Source: Cryptomeria japonica
Taxonomy: Eukaryota > Streptophyta > Pinopsida > Cupressales > Cupressaceae
Direction: 5' to 3'
Assembly (NCBI RefSeq): GCF_030272615.1
Contig: NC_081412.1
Location: forward strand, 339,750,870 to 339,814,869
DNA length: 64,000 nt
The notes beneath the pieces were generated by a model. That model did not search any database and had not been told where the DNA came from. It saw nothing but the letters and a program-made list of their open reading frames with translations. Shown in pieces: positions 22,888 through 34,989 of this stretch. The position numbers and the translations under genes were made by a program. Numbering within the stretch: the stretch's first letter is position 1; each line of letters opens with the position of its first letter.

Positions 22888-24407
22888 GTGTTCTTTGTTT
22901 GGTTAATTGTGGGGATTCTCTATGAGAACAAGATCGCCTTCCTCAAATGTGAGAGGTTTGACCCTATGATTGTAGCTTGTGCTAATGCATTGTTGATATG
23001 CCTTAAGGTGATTATAGGCAGCTTTTCGCTTCTCATCAAGCAGTTCCAAGTCCTGATGATGAGAGACTCAATACTCTTCATCATTGATCAGATTGTGCAA
23101 GGAGACTTGTAGGTGTGGTAATTCAACCTCAATAGGCAAGATAGCTTCTACTCTATAAACAAGTATGGGGTTGCACATGTAGGGGGTCGAGTGCTAGTTC
23201 AATATGCCCATAGTGTGGGATTCAGACGAATGTATCAATCACAACCAACATCATTGTTTGTCTTCTTTAAGATCCTCAATATGTTCTTATTTGAGGCTTT
23301 TACTTGACCATTTCCTTGTGGGTAATAAGGGGTGGAGAAATGGTGTTGGATATAAAACTTCTCATAGAATTCTCGGATATCTTGATTTTTGAAGGGAAGC
23401 TCGTTATCTGTGATGATAGACATGGGTACACCATACCAATAGATGCTGTAATTTAGGATGAATGAGGCGATTTTCTTGTCGGTTACTTGGATGAGTGGAT
23501 TAGCTTCGATCCACTTTGTGAAGTACTCAGTGGCGGTAATGATGAATTTATGACCAGTAGATGAAGATGGATTTTACCCACAAGATCGTCCCCACTGACA
23601 AAAGGACCATGGTGTTGCGATGGGTTGCAGTTCTTGCACTAGTGCATGTATCAATCTCCATGTACTTGGCACTTGTACTTTCTGACAAAGTAATAGGAGT
23701 CTTTCTCCATGGAAGGCTAATAGTATCTTGTCCTTGTGATATTTTTAGCCAATGAAGGGCCTCTTGAGTGGGCCCCACAAATTCCTTCATTTACTTCTTC
23801 TAAAGCTATGGTAACCTCACCTTACTCTAAAAATTAGAGGAGAGTACCATCGAGACTTTGTCGGTATAGGGTTTCAACAATGATTATGTATCAAGCGGAT
23901 TGGCATATGAAGGCTTTTCGTTGATTGTTTGATGGTTTGGTGAAAGGATTTGATCACATAGGTAAGCGTAAAACTCGCCATACCATGGGGAACCGAGACC
24001 AATGAGTTGACATACCATCTCGGATTTTGGGATATCATAAGCGAGGATCCAAAGTTGTTCAACTAAGAACTCATAGCATGTTGATTTATGTGGAAGATCG
24101 ATAAGAGAGGCTATTGTAGCCATTGCATCTGCAGCTCTATTTTTCTCTCAAAGAATCTGATCGAAGGTGATAGCTATGAATAATTCCTTGAGACTATCAA
24201 CCATTTTTTTGTAAGGCATGAGCTTATTGTCCTTTGTTTGGAAATCATCATTAACCTGTCAGATGAGCAGTTGTGAATTGTCATAGACTTGTAGCTCCTT
24301 CAAGTTCCATTGAATGAACATTCTTAGTTGGTGCATGGGAATGTGAGCCTATATGATTTTGGAATGTTATCACCTTAAGGTGTGATAAAAAGAATGTCAT
24401 CTCCTAG
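22888..24407 (-). pseudogene. Tat integrase and C-terminal part of RNase H 2
   Basis: Minus-strand frames, high to low: the second half of an archaeal-like RNase H (IPKSYRLTFPCTN, ELQVYDNSQLLI, MPYKKMVDSLKELF), then MATIASLIDLP, a degraded zinc-binding region, and the integrase core. The core shows GHKFIITATEYFTKWIEA (about 23560-23500), SIITDN with the second Asp (about 23418), and HHFSTPYYPQGNGQ (about 23300-23345). The residue after NGQ-V is Lys (QVKASNKN), where the family has the catalytic Glu. Several shifts and stops are present. It is continuous with the block at 29022-30963 once the chromovirus between them is removed. Confidence 0.8.
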
Positions 24408-24412
24408 ACAAT

Positions 24413-24890
24413 TGGTGTAGACACCAGTTAGGAGGGACCTCAAAAATATCTGTCTGGACCGGACCGCAAGAGTAAACACAATGGAAATAAGAGGATATGA
24501 TGGAGGCAATGCAGAAATGAATGAATTAGATCATGAAAATTGATTACAAATAACCGGTAACATATAGATTACAAGATTCGGCTCACTGGCTTGCTACATA
24601 CATACTCAGTTACAAAATTGGTTGACTCCACACCTTCAAATCTTAAGATCTATCTCTATGTCCTATCTGACTCCCTCTGATTGATTTCTAATGCTCAATT
24701 ACAATGATTTATACGATCCAAGGGGATCTGGTCGGCCAAAAGGGATCAAATGTCGAAGAACAAGATCAAACGTGTAAAACCAACTAGTCGGCCTCCGCCA
24801 AAGATATTCCTCCGAAAAATCCAAAGGATGAAGTGCAGATCAAAGGGAAGGTCGGCCATACGCTAGGATCATCAGAATCAATGAACTGGG
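24413..24890 (-). repeat. Minus chromovirus 3' LTR, truncated
   Basis: It matches the last ~480 bp of the 5' LTR (28238 up to about 28710), including the motifs around GGTCGGCC and TCCTCCGAAAAATCC. It ends against a 25-bp inverted scrap of pol (24891-24915). Confidence 0.82.
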
Positions 24891-24939
24891 CTTATTCAAA
24901 GGAGTTCAATTGTTGAAACCATCAAACAATCAACGAAAA

Positions 24940-26410
24940 GCCTTCATAACATCCCATCCATAATGATATAGTCCAACCATTTGCTTCTATCGACCATAAC
25001 CGGTTCTTTACGTGCTCTCCAAGGTTTTGCAAAATCTGGGTCATCATCATACAAGGTCTTCAACTCCTCAAATCCTAATACTATCACTCTCATCTCTGTC
25101 AGCAAATTCCTTCTACTCAATGCATCATCAACTTTATTTGACTTTCCACTCCTATGCTTCAACACAAAGGTTTAACTCTGCAAAAATTCTAGCCACCTCA
25201 TATGTCCTTGATTCAACTTACTCTAACTGTTCAAATACTGTAAGGCTTGATGATCAGTATACAACACAAATTCCTTAGGCAATAGGTAATGTCTCCACTT
25301 CTTCAAGGCTTGAACTATGGCATAAAATTCCTAATCATACACTGAATATCTCCTTTGGGCATCATTCAACTTCTCACTGAAATAAGCTACTGCTCTCCTT
25401 TCTTGACTCAATATTGCTCTAATTACATTCCCACTTGCATCATAGTCCACTTGAAATACTTTATTGAAATCAGATAAAGCTAATACAGGTTGCTCAGTCA
25501 CCTTCTGCTTCAACAATTCAAAAAATTTATTTGCTCTGGTGGTCCATTTGAATTCATTCTTATCTCCCCTCATTGTTTCAGTCATAAGACTACAAATTGA
25601 ACTGAAATTTTTGATAAACTTCTGGTAGAAACTAGCCAATCCATGAAATGTTCTTACCTCTCCAATGCTTTCCGGTGTAGGCCATTCAACAATTGCTTTC
25701 ACCTTCTCAGGTCCATCTTCAATCCATCCACAGATATCACAAATTCCAAATAGATTAACTCTTCATGAAACTGCACTTTTTTATATTTATCAGTAACTTC
25801 TCTTCCCTCAACCTCTGCAAAACTTGTCTCAAATGCAACAAATGCTCCTATTTTGTCTTATTAAAAAATAAAATGTCATCCAAATATACACTAACAAACT
25901 TACCCAGGAATTTATTCAATACCTCATTCAACAACTTCATGAAAGTACTAAGTGCATTAGTCAACCCAAAAGGCATCACCGACCATTCATACAATCCTCC
26001 ACTCATCTCCTTCTTTGATTCTAATATGATGATATCCACTCTTCAAGTCTATCTTTGTGTAGTATTTGTCTCCACTCAGACAGTCCATCCTAGGTAAAGG
26101 AAACCGATATTTCACTGTGATCTCATTTATTGCTCTGGAATTGGTACACATCCTCCATTCTCCATTCTTCTTAGGTGCTAATACTGTCGGTACTGCACAG
26201 GGACTCAAACTTTCTCTGATCAAACCTTTCCTCGACAATTCATGCACTTGTATGTTCAACTCTTCATTCTTTGCTGGTGTCATTTGGTGTGTAGCTTTAT
26301 TAGGCAAACTAGCTCCGGGAATCAGGTCCATACAATGACTGATACTTCTTACATGTGGTAATCCATCAAGCACATTATCTGAAATGATGTCTTCATACTC
26401 TGTTAGCAAT
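24940..26410 (-). pseudogene. Minus chromovirus RT and RNase H
   Basis: Ty3-type RT on the minus strand: [66 protein letters not shown], then VYLDDILF (about 25890, catalytic YLDD). The connection GEVRTFHGLASFY and the RNase H follow (VDYDASGNVIRAILSQE, a [20 protein letters not shown] block, LKHRSGKSNKVDDALSRR). The frame ends at IMDGML near 24946, just before the linker to integrase. Several shifts occur, and the helix after the Asp-linked RMD block is partly deleted (PRMDCLSGDKYYTK). Confidence 0.85.
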
Positions 26411-26419
26411 TCCTTTATC

Positions 26420-27270
26420 GCTTATGGTTGTTCTTCTTCATGCTCCGGATTTTTCAGTCTTCTTGGGAACTTAGGCAAAACACACATTCTCATGTCTCAT
26501 CTCATCCAAGAATTTCCTTCCATCCACCAAACAGATTCTAGCATTTGTACAGATTTCACTCTTCAAAGGCTCCTCCAAGGGTAACAAGGTTTGCTTCATC
26601 CCATTTGCCACAATAGTGTATATGTTCTTTCCCTCATCATGTACTGTCTGTCTATCAAACTGCCAAGGTCTACCCATCAAAAGGTGACAAATATCCATAT
26701 GCTAATATCACACAAGACTTCATCATGATAATTCCCAATTTTCAATTTTACCAAACATTGTTCACTTACTAAAAACTTATCATCATCCTAAATCCATGCT
26801 ATCTGATAAGGCTTAGGGTGTTTCAATATTTCCAACTTCAATTTATTCACCATCTCTTTTGAAACAAGATTATATGAACTACCACTATCAATAAAAACCT
26901 TACAACACTTACCAAATACCTTACATTTGGTCTTGAACAAATTTTGCCTCTGCAAGGGCTCTTCATCTCCTTTGATATGACACAAAGCTTTCCTCATCAT
27001 CAATAGTTCTCCATCTTTTTGTTTGTTAGTTGATCCAATGGGGCTTTCTTCCACTAAGGTTGTCCTCCCAGTGTTCTTTGTCTTCTTACATTTGAAAGCA
27101 CAATGTCCTTCTCCTCCACACTTAAATCAAGTTCCTCTAAACACTCTCGTATCTTGTCTTCTGTCATCTTTTCCAAAACCCTCATTCTGGTAGCCATCAG
27201 ATTCTCTCCTCCGATAGAAATTTCGGTCATCCATCCGGTATGAACTTCCATTTTTTATTACTTCCTTGTC
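26420..27270 (-). pseudogene. Minus chromovirus zinc knuckle and protease
   Basis: On the minus strand, a CGGEGHCAFKCKK zinc-knuckle remnant (about 27110) is followed by CCKVFIDSGSSYNLVSKEMV (about 26910), the retropepsin DSG active site. MDICHLLMGRPWQFDR (about 26698-26650), a conserved protease C-terminal block, comes next. The frame changes between these blocks. Confidence 0.8.
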
Positions 27271-27276
27271 CTTGTT

Positions 27277-28180
27277 ATGATATTTACAAGTTCCTCTTCC
27301 TCTAATATATCATCTTCCTCCTTGAAATCTTCCTTCGAAAAACCTTCCACCTCTACCTCGTTGTCTTTTCTCATGTCTTTTATTCAACTTCTCTTCTGCT
27401 TTCAGGGCATACTGGTAAGCTTCTTCAACACTCTGCAACTTGATCAAAATGAGTTCATCCTATACAGACATCTGCAATCCATTCACATATCTTGCAACTT
27501 GTTCAACCTCATCATCAACATGTTTGGATCTGATATTCAACTTGTAGAATGCTTTGGTATACTCCTTCACACTAAATTCCTTCTGCTTCAAGTTCTGCAA
27601 CTTCCAGAACAGATTTACTTGATAATCAACAGGCATAAACTTCTATTTTAACTTAGCATCCATCCACTCCCATGATTTGATCTTCTCTTTACCTCTTCTC
27701 TATCCATCAACCTATAAATGTTCCCACCATAGAGATCCATGACCTTTCAACTGGGTATAGGCATATTTCACCTTCCTTTCCTCTATGGTGTTCTCAAAAT
27801 CAAAATACTTCTCCATCTCTGAGATCCAATCCATCAATTCATCTGAATCCAACTTTCTATCATACTTCGGTGGGGTAAAATCTGGTTTAGTGTTCGCCCT
27901 ACTCAAAACCCTCAAGAACCTTTCTTCATCTGGATCAACCACCGGTGGATTTGCTACTTGTTCTGCTGGTGCTTCTTATTCATTTTCACTCACATCTTCA
28001 ATAGGTCGGCCTCTTCTCTGGGATTTCTCAACAACTTCCAACCAGGCTACAATTCCTCACAATATTTCCATCACAACAGGGTTTGCATTCCCACGCGCTC
28101 CACCATTCCTATTTCCTTTTCGCACCATCTTTACGACAATCCTTTGTAGCTGTAGGCCGAATCCACAATCCGCCACCCCA
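27277..28180 (-). pseudogene. Minus chromovirus Gag
   Basis: Retrotrans_gag domain on the minus strand: a VDPDEERFLRVLSRANTKPD region (27942 down), DELMDWISEMEKYFDFENT, then a YAYTQLKGHGSLWWEHL block ending at 27712. An Arg/Gly-rich stretch before the zinc knuckle (about 27370-27290) follows. The same order and near-identical motifs occur in the plus-strand element at 32045-32770. Confidence 0.8.
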
Positions 28181-28224
28181 CAAGAAAATTCTAGAGACAA
28201 TGCAATCTCTAGAAAGAAATCTCT

Positions 28225-28235
28225 CTCTGATACCA
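28225..28235 (-). other. Primer binding site of minus chromovirus
   Basis: The minus strand reads TGGTATCAGAG two bases after the LTR end, matching initiator tRNA-Met. Confidence 0.85.
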
Positions 28236-28237
28236 CT

Positions 28238-29016
28238 TGGTGCAGACACTGGTTAGGAGGGACCTCAAAGAGATCTATCCAGACCGAGTCACAAGAGTAA
28301 ATACAACGGGAACAAGAGGATATGATGGAGGCAATGCAGAAATAAATGAATTAGATCATGAAAACTGATTACAGATAACCAGTAACATCCGGATTACAAG
28401 ATTTGGCTTACTGGTTTGCTACATACATGCTCAGTTATAAAATTGGTCGACTTCAGACCTTCAGATCTATCTCTATGTCCTATCTGACTCCCTCTGACTG
28501 ATTTCTAATGCTTAATTACAATGATTTATATGATCCAAGGGGATTTGGTCGACCAAAAGGGATCAAATGCCGAAGAACAAGATCAAACGTGTAAAACCAA
28601 CAAGTCGGCCTCCACCAAATAGAATCCTCCGAAAAATCCAAAGGATGAAGTGCGGATCAAAGGGAAGATCGGCCACATGCCAAGGAACATCGGAATCAAC
28701 GAACTGGGCTCCGCAAGCTACGGAAAGGATCCGGTAGATTCGCCAATGCAAATAGGTCCAAGCGATTCTAGTGCCTGAAAACTATCTCGGAATCCGGAAT
28801 CGATAACTTGCCAAAAAAATATGATCCAAATGCTCTGGGGTTTAGGATTAAGGAAGATGATCATGTCCTCAAGCAAAATCCAACTCCATAAGATCCAGTG
28901 AGCCAATGCAAGAAAATGCAAAAAGAAATGTTGAAACTGCATAACATAAAATAAACATAAAAGAAATATTTTGGGTTGATGCATGATTGCCAATAACCAG
29001 GGATGCTCTTGCATCA
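28238..29016 (-). repeat. Minus chromovirus 5' LTR
   Basis: 779 bp, from TGATGCAAGAGCATCCC to GTGTCTGCACCA on the minus strand. It is homologous to the LTRs at 30969-31740, 36384-37203 and 56457-57110. Confidence 0.88.
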
Positions 29017-29021
29017 ACAAT

Positions 29022-30963
29022 GCCTAGTGTATGACCCATCAAAATATAGCTTCCATTGTTGTGTTGGCATGACTATGAAGATCTCCTCATCTAGAAAATT
29101 TGAGATAAGAGGATGGTCTCCTATGAGTAGCACTTTAGCCAACTAATCTGCAATGACTTGCCCTTTGATTGCTTAACGGTCCACATACTCGATGGAAAAC
29201 TCACTGAGGATCATAACCCACTTTGCCAAGCGGCCTGTTAGTGGTTTATTGAGTAAATACTTGAGTGGGTCTATCTTGGCGATGAGTTGTATCTTATGCA
29301 TCAGCATGTAGTGCCTCTCTTTGGTTGCTGCCAAAACTACTACGAGACAAGCTCATTCAATAGGTCTATAATTGAGTTCATACCCTACCAGTGACCTAGA
29401 GATGTAGTATACTGCACATCCTTTTCCTTATACATTATGTTGTGCTAGTAATACTCCTAAGGTCGTAGTTGTAGCTGATATGTATAATAATAAAGGCCTG
29501 TCTAGAGATGGTGGTGTCATCAAGTAGTCTTTAAGTTGTTGGAATGCTTGTTGGCATTCTATTCCCTTTTGAAGTGGGCATTCTCATGTAGCAGATGTGT
29601 GAATGGATGACATTTATCGGCCAACTGTGCAATGAATTGACAAATTGATTGTAGCCTCCCTTTGCAATGTTCTTAATTGGTTGATGTTCTTCGGAGTTGG
29701 CATCTCCATGATTGTCTTTACTTTTGCAAGATCAACTTCAATTCCTTTGTTTGAGACAATGTATTCTATGAGCTTTCTGGAAGTTACTCCAAAGACACGC
29801 TTCTTTGGATTGAGGCAGACATTATACTATTCCAGTTTGGTGAAGATTTTGTCTAGTACTATGAGGTGACCCTCTCTTGTTAATGATTTAGATAGTAAAT
29901 TATCCACATAGTCTTCCATTAGTGTATGCATCATGTCATGGAAGATGGTAGTCATTTCCCTTTGATATATGGCTCTTGTATTTTTGAGACCGAATGGCAT
30001 TACATTCCAGTAGCATGTTCCCCATGGGCATGTGAAAGCAATTTTGTGTTGATCTTTTGGGGCGATCTTAATCTAATTGTATCCTGAGAAGCTATCCATG
30101 ATAGATAGCATCACATGCCTAGTTATTAGGTACACGAATTTATGTTGGGTAGAGGGAAGTCATCCTTAGGACATGCTTTGTTTATATCTCTGAAATGTAT
30201 ACAAATACAGATGCCCCCAGTCGGGTTTGCCACTAGTACAATGTTGGAGATCCATTTCGCATAGCCAATTGATCTGATGAAACCAACATATAATATCTTT
30301 TTGAGTTCATCATTCACTAAGAGTGCGATCTGAGGATGCATTTTCCTGATCTTTTGTTTAACTAGTTTAGCTCCTTTTGCTATTGTCAAGTGATGCATTA
30401 CTAAATCTGGATCTAGTCCTAGCATGTCTGCATAGGACCATACAATGATCTATTTCCTTTGAAAGAACTCTGCAGAATTAGGATATTCTTATGGAGTCAA
30501 TGATTCTGCTAGGTGTATTATGTGGGGATATTATGGTGTTACTAGATTTATTTCTTTTGTTTCCTCCAAAAGGATAGTTGATCGTTCTCGATTTGTGGGG
30601 AGAATGTGAAACCTTTCATCCTTAGGCGCCTCAAAGAGGTTTTCACCTTTGGATGTGTCCTTTGTTTTTAATTTTTTGGGATTTAAAAGTGTCATCGTGT
30701 GTTTTTCACTCGACGATCCTATTTTGATTCTAATATTTTTTTGATTTAAAGGTTTGGCATTCTCTCCAAAGTAAGCCACACTATTGAGTTCAATAACATG
30801 CCCAACCTTGTGATCCTCGCTAGGTATAGCATCTCGTAATTCGAGAAAGTCTATTATTGCCTCATTGTTTTGGAAGGTGTCAAGGTACACGGGATTTTAT
30901 TGGTCTCATTCAATGAGTTCAGGGTGGATGATTGGCATCACTTCATCAATTAGGTTGAGTTCA
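29022..30963 (-). pseudogene. Tat linker, RT, RNase H 1 and start of RNase H 2
   Basis: Minus strand, high to low: an acidic linker (LNLIDEVMPIIHPELIE, then VGHVIELNSVAYFGENAKPL), the RT N-terminus at 30425-30126 (MHPQIALLVNDELKKILYVG, INKACPKDDFPLPNI), and the RT core (MLSIMDSFSGYN, AFTCPWGTCYW, VMPFGLKN). The active site is MEDYVDNLL at about 29900, where the second catalytic Asp of YVDD is Asn. The connection and first RNase H come next (KWVMILSEFSIEYVDR, about 29230-29180), then WKLYFDGSYTRHC at about 29055-29017, the start of a second RNase H. The chromovirus insertion cuts there. Many stops are present. Confidence 0.82.
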
Positions 30964-30968
30964 TAGGT

Positions 30969-31740
30969 GATGCAGGAGCATCCCCGATTCACAACAATCT
31001 TACATCAACCAAAAACATTTTCCTTTTTGTTTTGTTTGCAGTTTTAGTTTTCTTTATGTGTGTCTCGGTTTTGGCACACCGAATCCTGTGGAGTTTGATT
31101 CTACTTAAAGACTTGATCATCTTTCTTTCTTTCAAACCGCATCTCGTTTGGATCACTTTTTGGCAAGATATCCTACCGGTTTCCATGACAGTTTCTTGTT
31201 ACTAGTTGTCTGAGACCTATTCTGGTGATCTACCAGAATGCATTCCAAAGCTTGCGGAGCCTTGAGAGTTGATCTCGATGTTTCTTGGTGTGTGGCCAAC
31301 CTTCTGCGTTTCATCCTTTGGATTTTCTAGAGGAATCTCTTGGCGGAGGCCGACCTTGTTCATTTTGCACATTAGGTCTTGTTCTTCGGGTTTTGACTCC
31401 TTTTTGGGCCGATTGGATCCTTTGGATCGATATATATATTTGTAATCATGCTTTAGAATGTAATCAATTAGAATCAGTTTATAATCAATCAGAGTATCAG
31501 ATAGATAGACTGTCCCTAGAAGATAGATCTTTCAATTCAAGGTCTCGATTGTGATCTATTCTACCAGGCCTGTGTGCTTGTAACCCGGCTGTTACCAGTT
31601 GGATGTAATCAAATTTTATGCAATAAAACTATTTGTTATGCATTGCCTCCATCATATCTGCATGATTTCGTTGTGCTTACTCTTGCTGACCAGTCCATAC
31701 TGATTTCCTTGAGGTCCCTCCTCACCGGTGACTGCCATTC
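30969..31740 (+). repeat. Plus chromovirus 5' LTR
   Basis: It begins TGATGCAGGAGCATCCC and ends near GGTGACTGCCATT. A TATA-like run TATATATAT lies at 31431-31439. The expected TGGTATCAGAG primer site is not found just downstream. A gap relative to the minus element suggests that about 25 bp are missing. Confidence 0.82.
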
Positions 31741-31814
31741 TGGAGGTTGCGTGTCCTGAATTTTGTTGTAGGGTGGCGGATTGAGGATCCGACCTACAAT
31801 TGCAGAGGATTGGC

Positions 31815-32790
31815 ATGAATTAATGGCGCAAAGAGGAACTAGGAATGGTGGAGCACATGGGAATGTAGACCCTGTCGTGATGGAGATATTGCAAGGAATA
31901 GAAGCCCAGTTAGAAGTTGTAGAGATAGCCCAAAGAAGAGGCTGACACATTGAAGATGTGAGTGAAGAAGAAGAAGAAGAAGCCCCGACAGATGAAGTAA
32001 ACCTACAGATGGTTGATCCGGATGAAGAAAGGTTTTAAAAGGTTTTGAGTAGGGTGAACACTAAACTTCATTTTACCCCACCAGAATATGATGGGAAGTT
32101 AGATTTGGATGAATTGATGGATTGGATCTCGAAGATGGAGAAGTATTTTGATTTTGAAAACACTGCAGAAGAGAGGAAGGTGAAATATGCTCGTATCCAG
32201 TTGAAAGGTCATGCATCTCTTTGGTGGGAGAATTTGCAAGTTGACAGACAAAGAAGAGGTAAAAAGAAGATTAAGACATGGGATCGGATAATTGCTAAGT
32301 TGAAATTAAAGTTAGTCTCAGCAAATTATCAAGTGGTTTTGTTCTAAAAAATTGCAGAACCTGAGACAGAATGAATCTAGTGTGAAGGAGTACATCGAAG
32401 CATTTTACAAACTGAACATCAGATCCGAACATGTTGATGATGAAGTTGAACAAATTGCAAGATATTTGAATGGATTACGGATGTCTATACAAGATGAACT
32501 CAGTATGATCAAATTGGAAAGTTTTGAAGAGGCTTACTAGTATGCACTTAAGGCTAAAGAGAAATTGAACAAAAGACATGAGCAGAGACAGAGAGGTAGA
32601 GGTGGAAGATTTACCGGAGGAAGATTTCAAGGAGGAAGAGGATATACCGGAGGAAGGGGAACCAGTACAGATCAGAACAAGGACAAGGAAGCAAGCAAAG
32701 AAGGTAATTCATACTGGAAGGATGATAGAAATTTCTACCAGAGGAGAGAACCGGATGTACCGGAATGAGAACTTTGGAAGACAAGACAAG
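31815..32790 (+). pseudogene. Plus chromovirus Gag
   Basis: An acidic N-terminal region (SEEEEEEAPTDE) is followed by MVDPDEERF, interrupted by a TAA at 32036-32038. Then come DELMDWISKMEKYFDFENT and ARIQLKGHASLWWENLQVD (32045-32347). A frameshift near 32348 follows, then the C-terminal part of the Gag domain (32352-32540, TAG stop) and an Arg/Gly-rich RGGRFTGGRFQGGRG tract (about 32590-32670). Confidence 0.85.
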
Positions 32791-33279
32791 AGGATATTTA
32801 GAGGAACTTGCTTTAAGTGTGGAGGAGAAGGACACCATGCATTTGAATGTAAGAAGACAAAGGGTACTGAAAGAGAAGTAGTGGTGGAAGAAAACACCAC
32901 TAGATCAGACAATAAACCGAAAGATGGAGAACTATTGATGATGAGGAGAGCTTTGTGCCATACCGGAGGAGATGAAGAACCCTTGTGGAGGACGAATATG
33001 TTCAAGACCAGATGTAAGGCATCTGGTAAGTGTTGTAAAGTTGTTATTGATAGTGGTAGTTTTGATAATCTTGTCTCAGAAGAGATGGTGAATAAGTTGA
33101 AATTGGAAAGATTGAATCACCCTAAGCCTTATCAGATAACATGGATTTGGGATGAACATAAGTTGTTAGTAAGTGAACAGTGTTTGGTAAAATTGAAAAT
33201 TGGGAATTATCATGATGAAGTTTTGTGTGATATTATAACTATGGATATTTATCATCTTTTATTGGGAAGACCTTGGTAG
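32578..33279 (+). pseudogene. Plus chromovirus zinc knuckle and protease
   Basis: One open frame, with CFKCGGEGHHAFEC at 32809-32850 (a CCHC knuckle that binds RNA) and CCKVVIDSGSFDNLVSEEMV around the retropepsin Asp-Ser-Gly at 33049-33057. The frame ends after MDIYHLLLGRPW with a TAG at 33277-33279, where the family continues into RT. The first part of the frame overlaps the Gag frame in another phase, so the junction with Gag is a frameshift. Confidence 0.82.
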
Positions 33280-33327
33280 TTTGATAGACAGGCAATACAT
33301 GATGGGAGGAAGAATACATACACTATT

Positions 33328-34870
33328 GTGGCGAATGGGATGAAGCAAACTTTGTTGCCTTTGGAGAAACCTTTGAAGAGTGAAGTTTGTACAAATACTA
33401 GAATCTGTTTAGTAGATGGAAGGAAGTTCATGGATGGACTGAGACATGAGAATGTGTGTTTTGCCTTAATTACTAAGAAGACTGAGGGACTAGAATTGGA
33501 AGGAGAACACCCGATAGAGATAAGAGATTTGCTGACAGAATATGAGGACATCATTTTAGATAATGCACCTGATGGATTGCCACCTATTAGAAGTATTAGT
33601 CATTGCATGGACTTGGTTCCCGAAGCTAGTTTGCCTAACAAAGCTGCACATAGGTTGACACTGACAGAGAATGAAGAAATGAATAGACAAGTGCAGGAGT
33701 TGTTGAAGAAAGGTTTGATCAGGGAGAGTCTGAGCCCTTGTGCAGTACCAACAGTATTAGCACCTAATAAAAATGGAGAATGGAGGACGTGTACCGATTC
33801 AAAAGCAATAAAAAAGATCACAGTGAAATATCAGTTTCCTTTGCCTAGGATGGATGACATAATGAACTATTTGAGTGGAGCAAAATACTTTACAAAGATA
33901 GATTTGAAGAGTGGATATCATCAGATCAGGATCAGAGAAAGTGATGAGTGGAATACATCATTTAAGACAAATGAAGGAGTATATTAATGGTTGGTGATGC
34001 CTTTTGGATTGACTAATGCACCAAGCACTTTCATGAGGCTGATGAATGAGGTATTGAATAAATTCTTGGGTAAGTTTGTTATTGTGTATTTGGATGACAT
34101 TTTGATTTCTATTAGAACAAAAGAGGAGCATTTGTTGTAGCTAAGACAATTTTTACAGAGGTTGAGAGAAGAAAAATTGTTGATCAATATCAAGAATTGT
34201 ACTTTCATGAAGGATGAGTTAGTCTATTTGGGATTTGTGATATTTGAGGATGGTTTGAAGATGGACCCTGAGAAAGTGAAAGCCATTGTTGAGTGGCCTA
34301 CATCAAAAAGTATTGGAGAGGTAAGAACATTTCATGGATTGGCTAGTTTTTACTAGAAGTTTATTAAAAATTACAGTTCAATATGTAACCCTATGACTAA
34401 AACCATGAGGGGAGATCGGAAGGAATTCAAGTGGACCACCAGAGCAAACAAAAGTTTTAAATTGTTAAAGCAGAAAGTGACTAAGAAACCTGTGTTAGCT
34501 TTACTGGATTTCAATAAGGTATTTCAAGTGGATTATGATACAAGAGAAATAGCAATAGGAGTAGTTTTGTGTCAAGAAGGGAGCGTAGTATCCTATTTCA
34601 GTGAGAAATTGAATGATGCTCGAAAGAGACATTCAGTGTATGATCGGGAATTTTATGCCATAGTTCGAGCCTTGAAGAAATGGAGACACTACTTGTTGCC
34701 TAAGGAGTTTGTGTTGTATACAGATCATCAAGCTTTGCAGTATTCGAACAGTCAGAGTAAGTTGAATCAGAGACATATGAGATGGGTAGAATTCTTGCAA
34801 AGTTACACCTTTATGTTGAAGCATAGAAGTGGGAAATCTAACAAAGTTGTTGATGCATTGAGTAGGAGAA
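33328..34870 (+). pseudogene. Plus chromovirus RT and RNase H
   Basis: [70 protein letters not shown], a TAA at 33985-33987, [16 protein letters not shown], and IVYLDDIL with catalytic YLDD at 34087-34098. The connection (GEVRTFHGLASFY) ends in a TAG. RNase H from 34393: [19 protein letters not shown], a [20 protein letters not shown] block, TDHQALQY and HRSGKSNKVVDALSRR. Four or more stops are present, but all catalytic motifs are legible. Confidence 0.9.
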
Positions 34871-34989
34871 GGAATTTGTTGACAGAGATGAGAGTGACAT
34901 TATTAGGTTTTGAAGATTTGAAGACCGTGTATGATGAAGACCCGAATTTTACAGAACCTTTCAAAGCATGTAGAGAACTGGTTATGGTT

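Larger units (their letters stand above)
24413..29016 (-). mobile_element. Chromovirus-like Ty3/gypsy element, minus strand, pol 3' end deleted
   Basis: Minus-strand order: 5' LTR (29016-28238), primer site, Gag, zinc knuckle, protease, RT, RNase H, then a truncated 3' LTR. The target duplication ACAAT is perfect: 24408-24412 and 29017-29021. LTR ends are TGATGCAAGAGC and GTGTCTACACCA. Integrase, any chromodomain, the polypurine tract and the first part of the 3' LTR are missing. It disrupts the second RNase H domain of the Tat element. It is the same family as the plus-strand element at 30969-37203. Confidence 0.88.
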
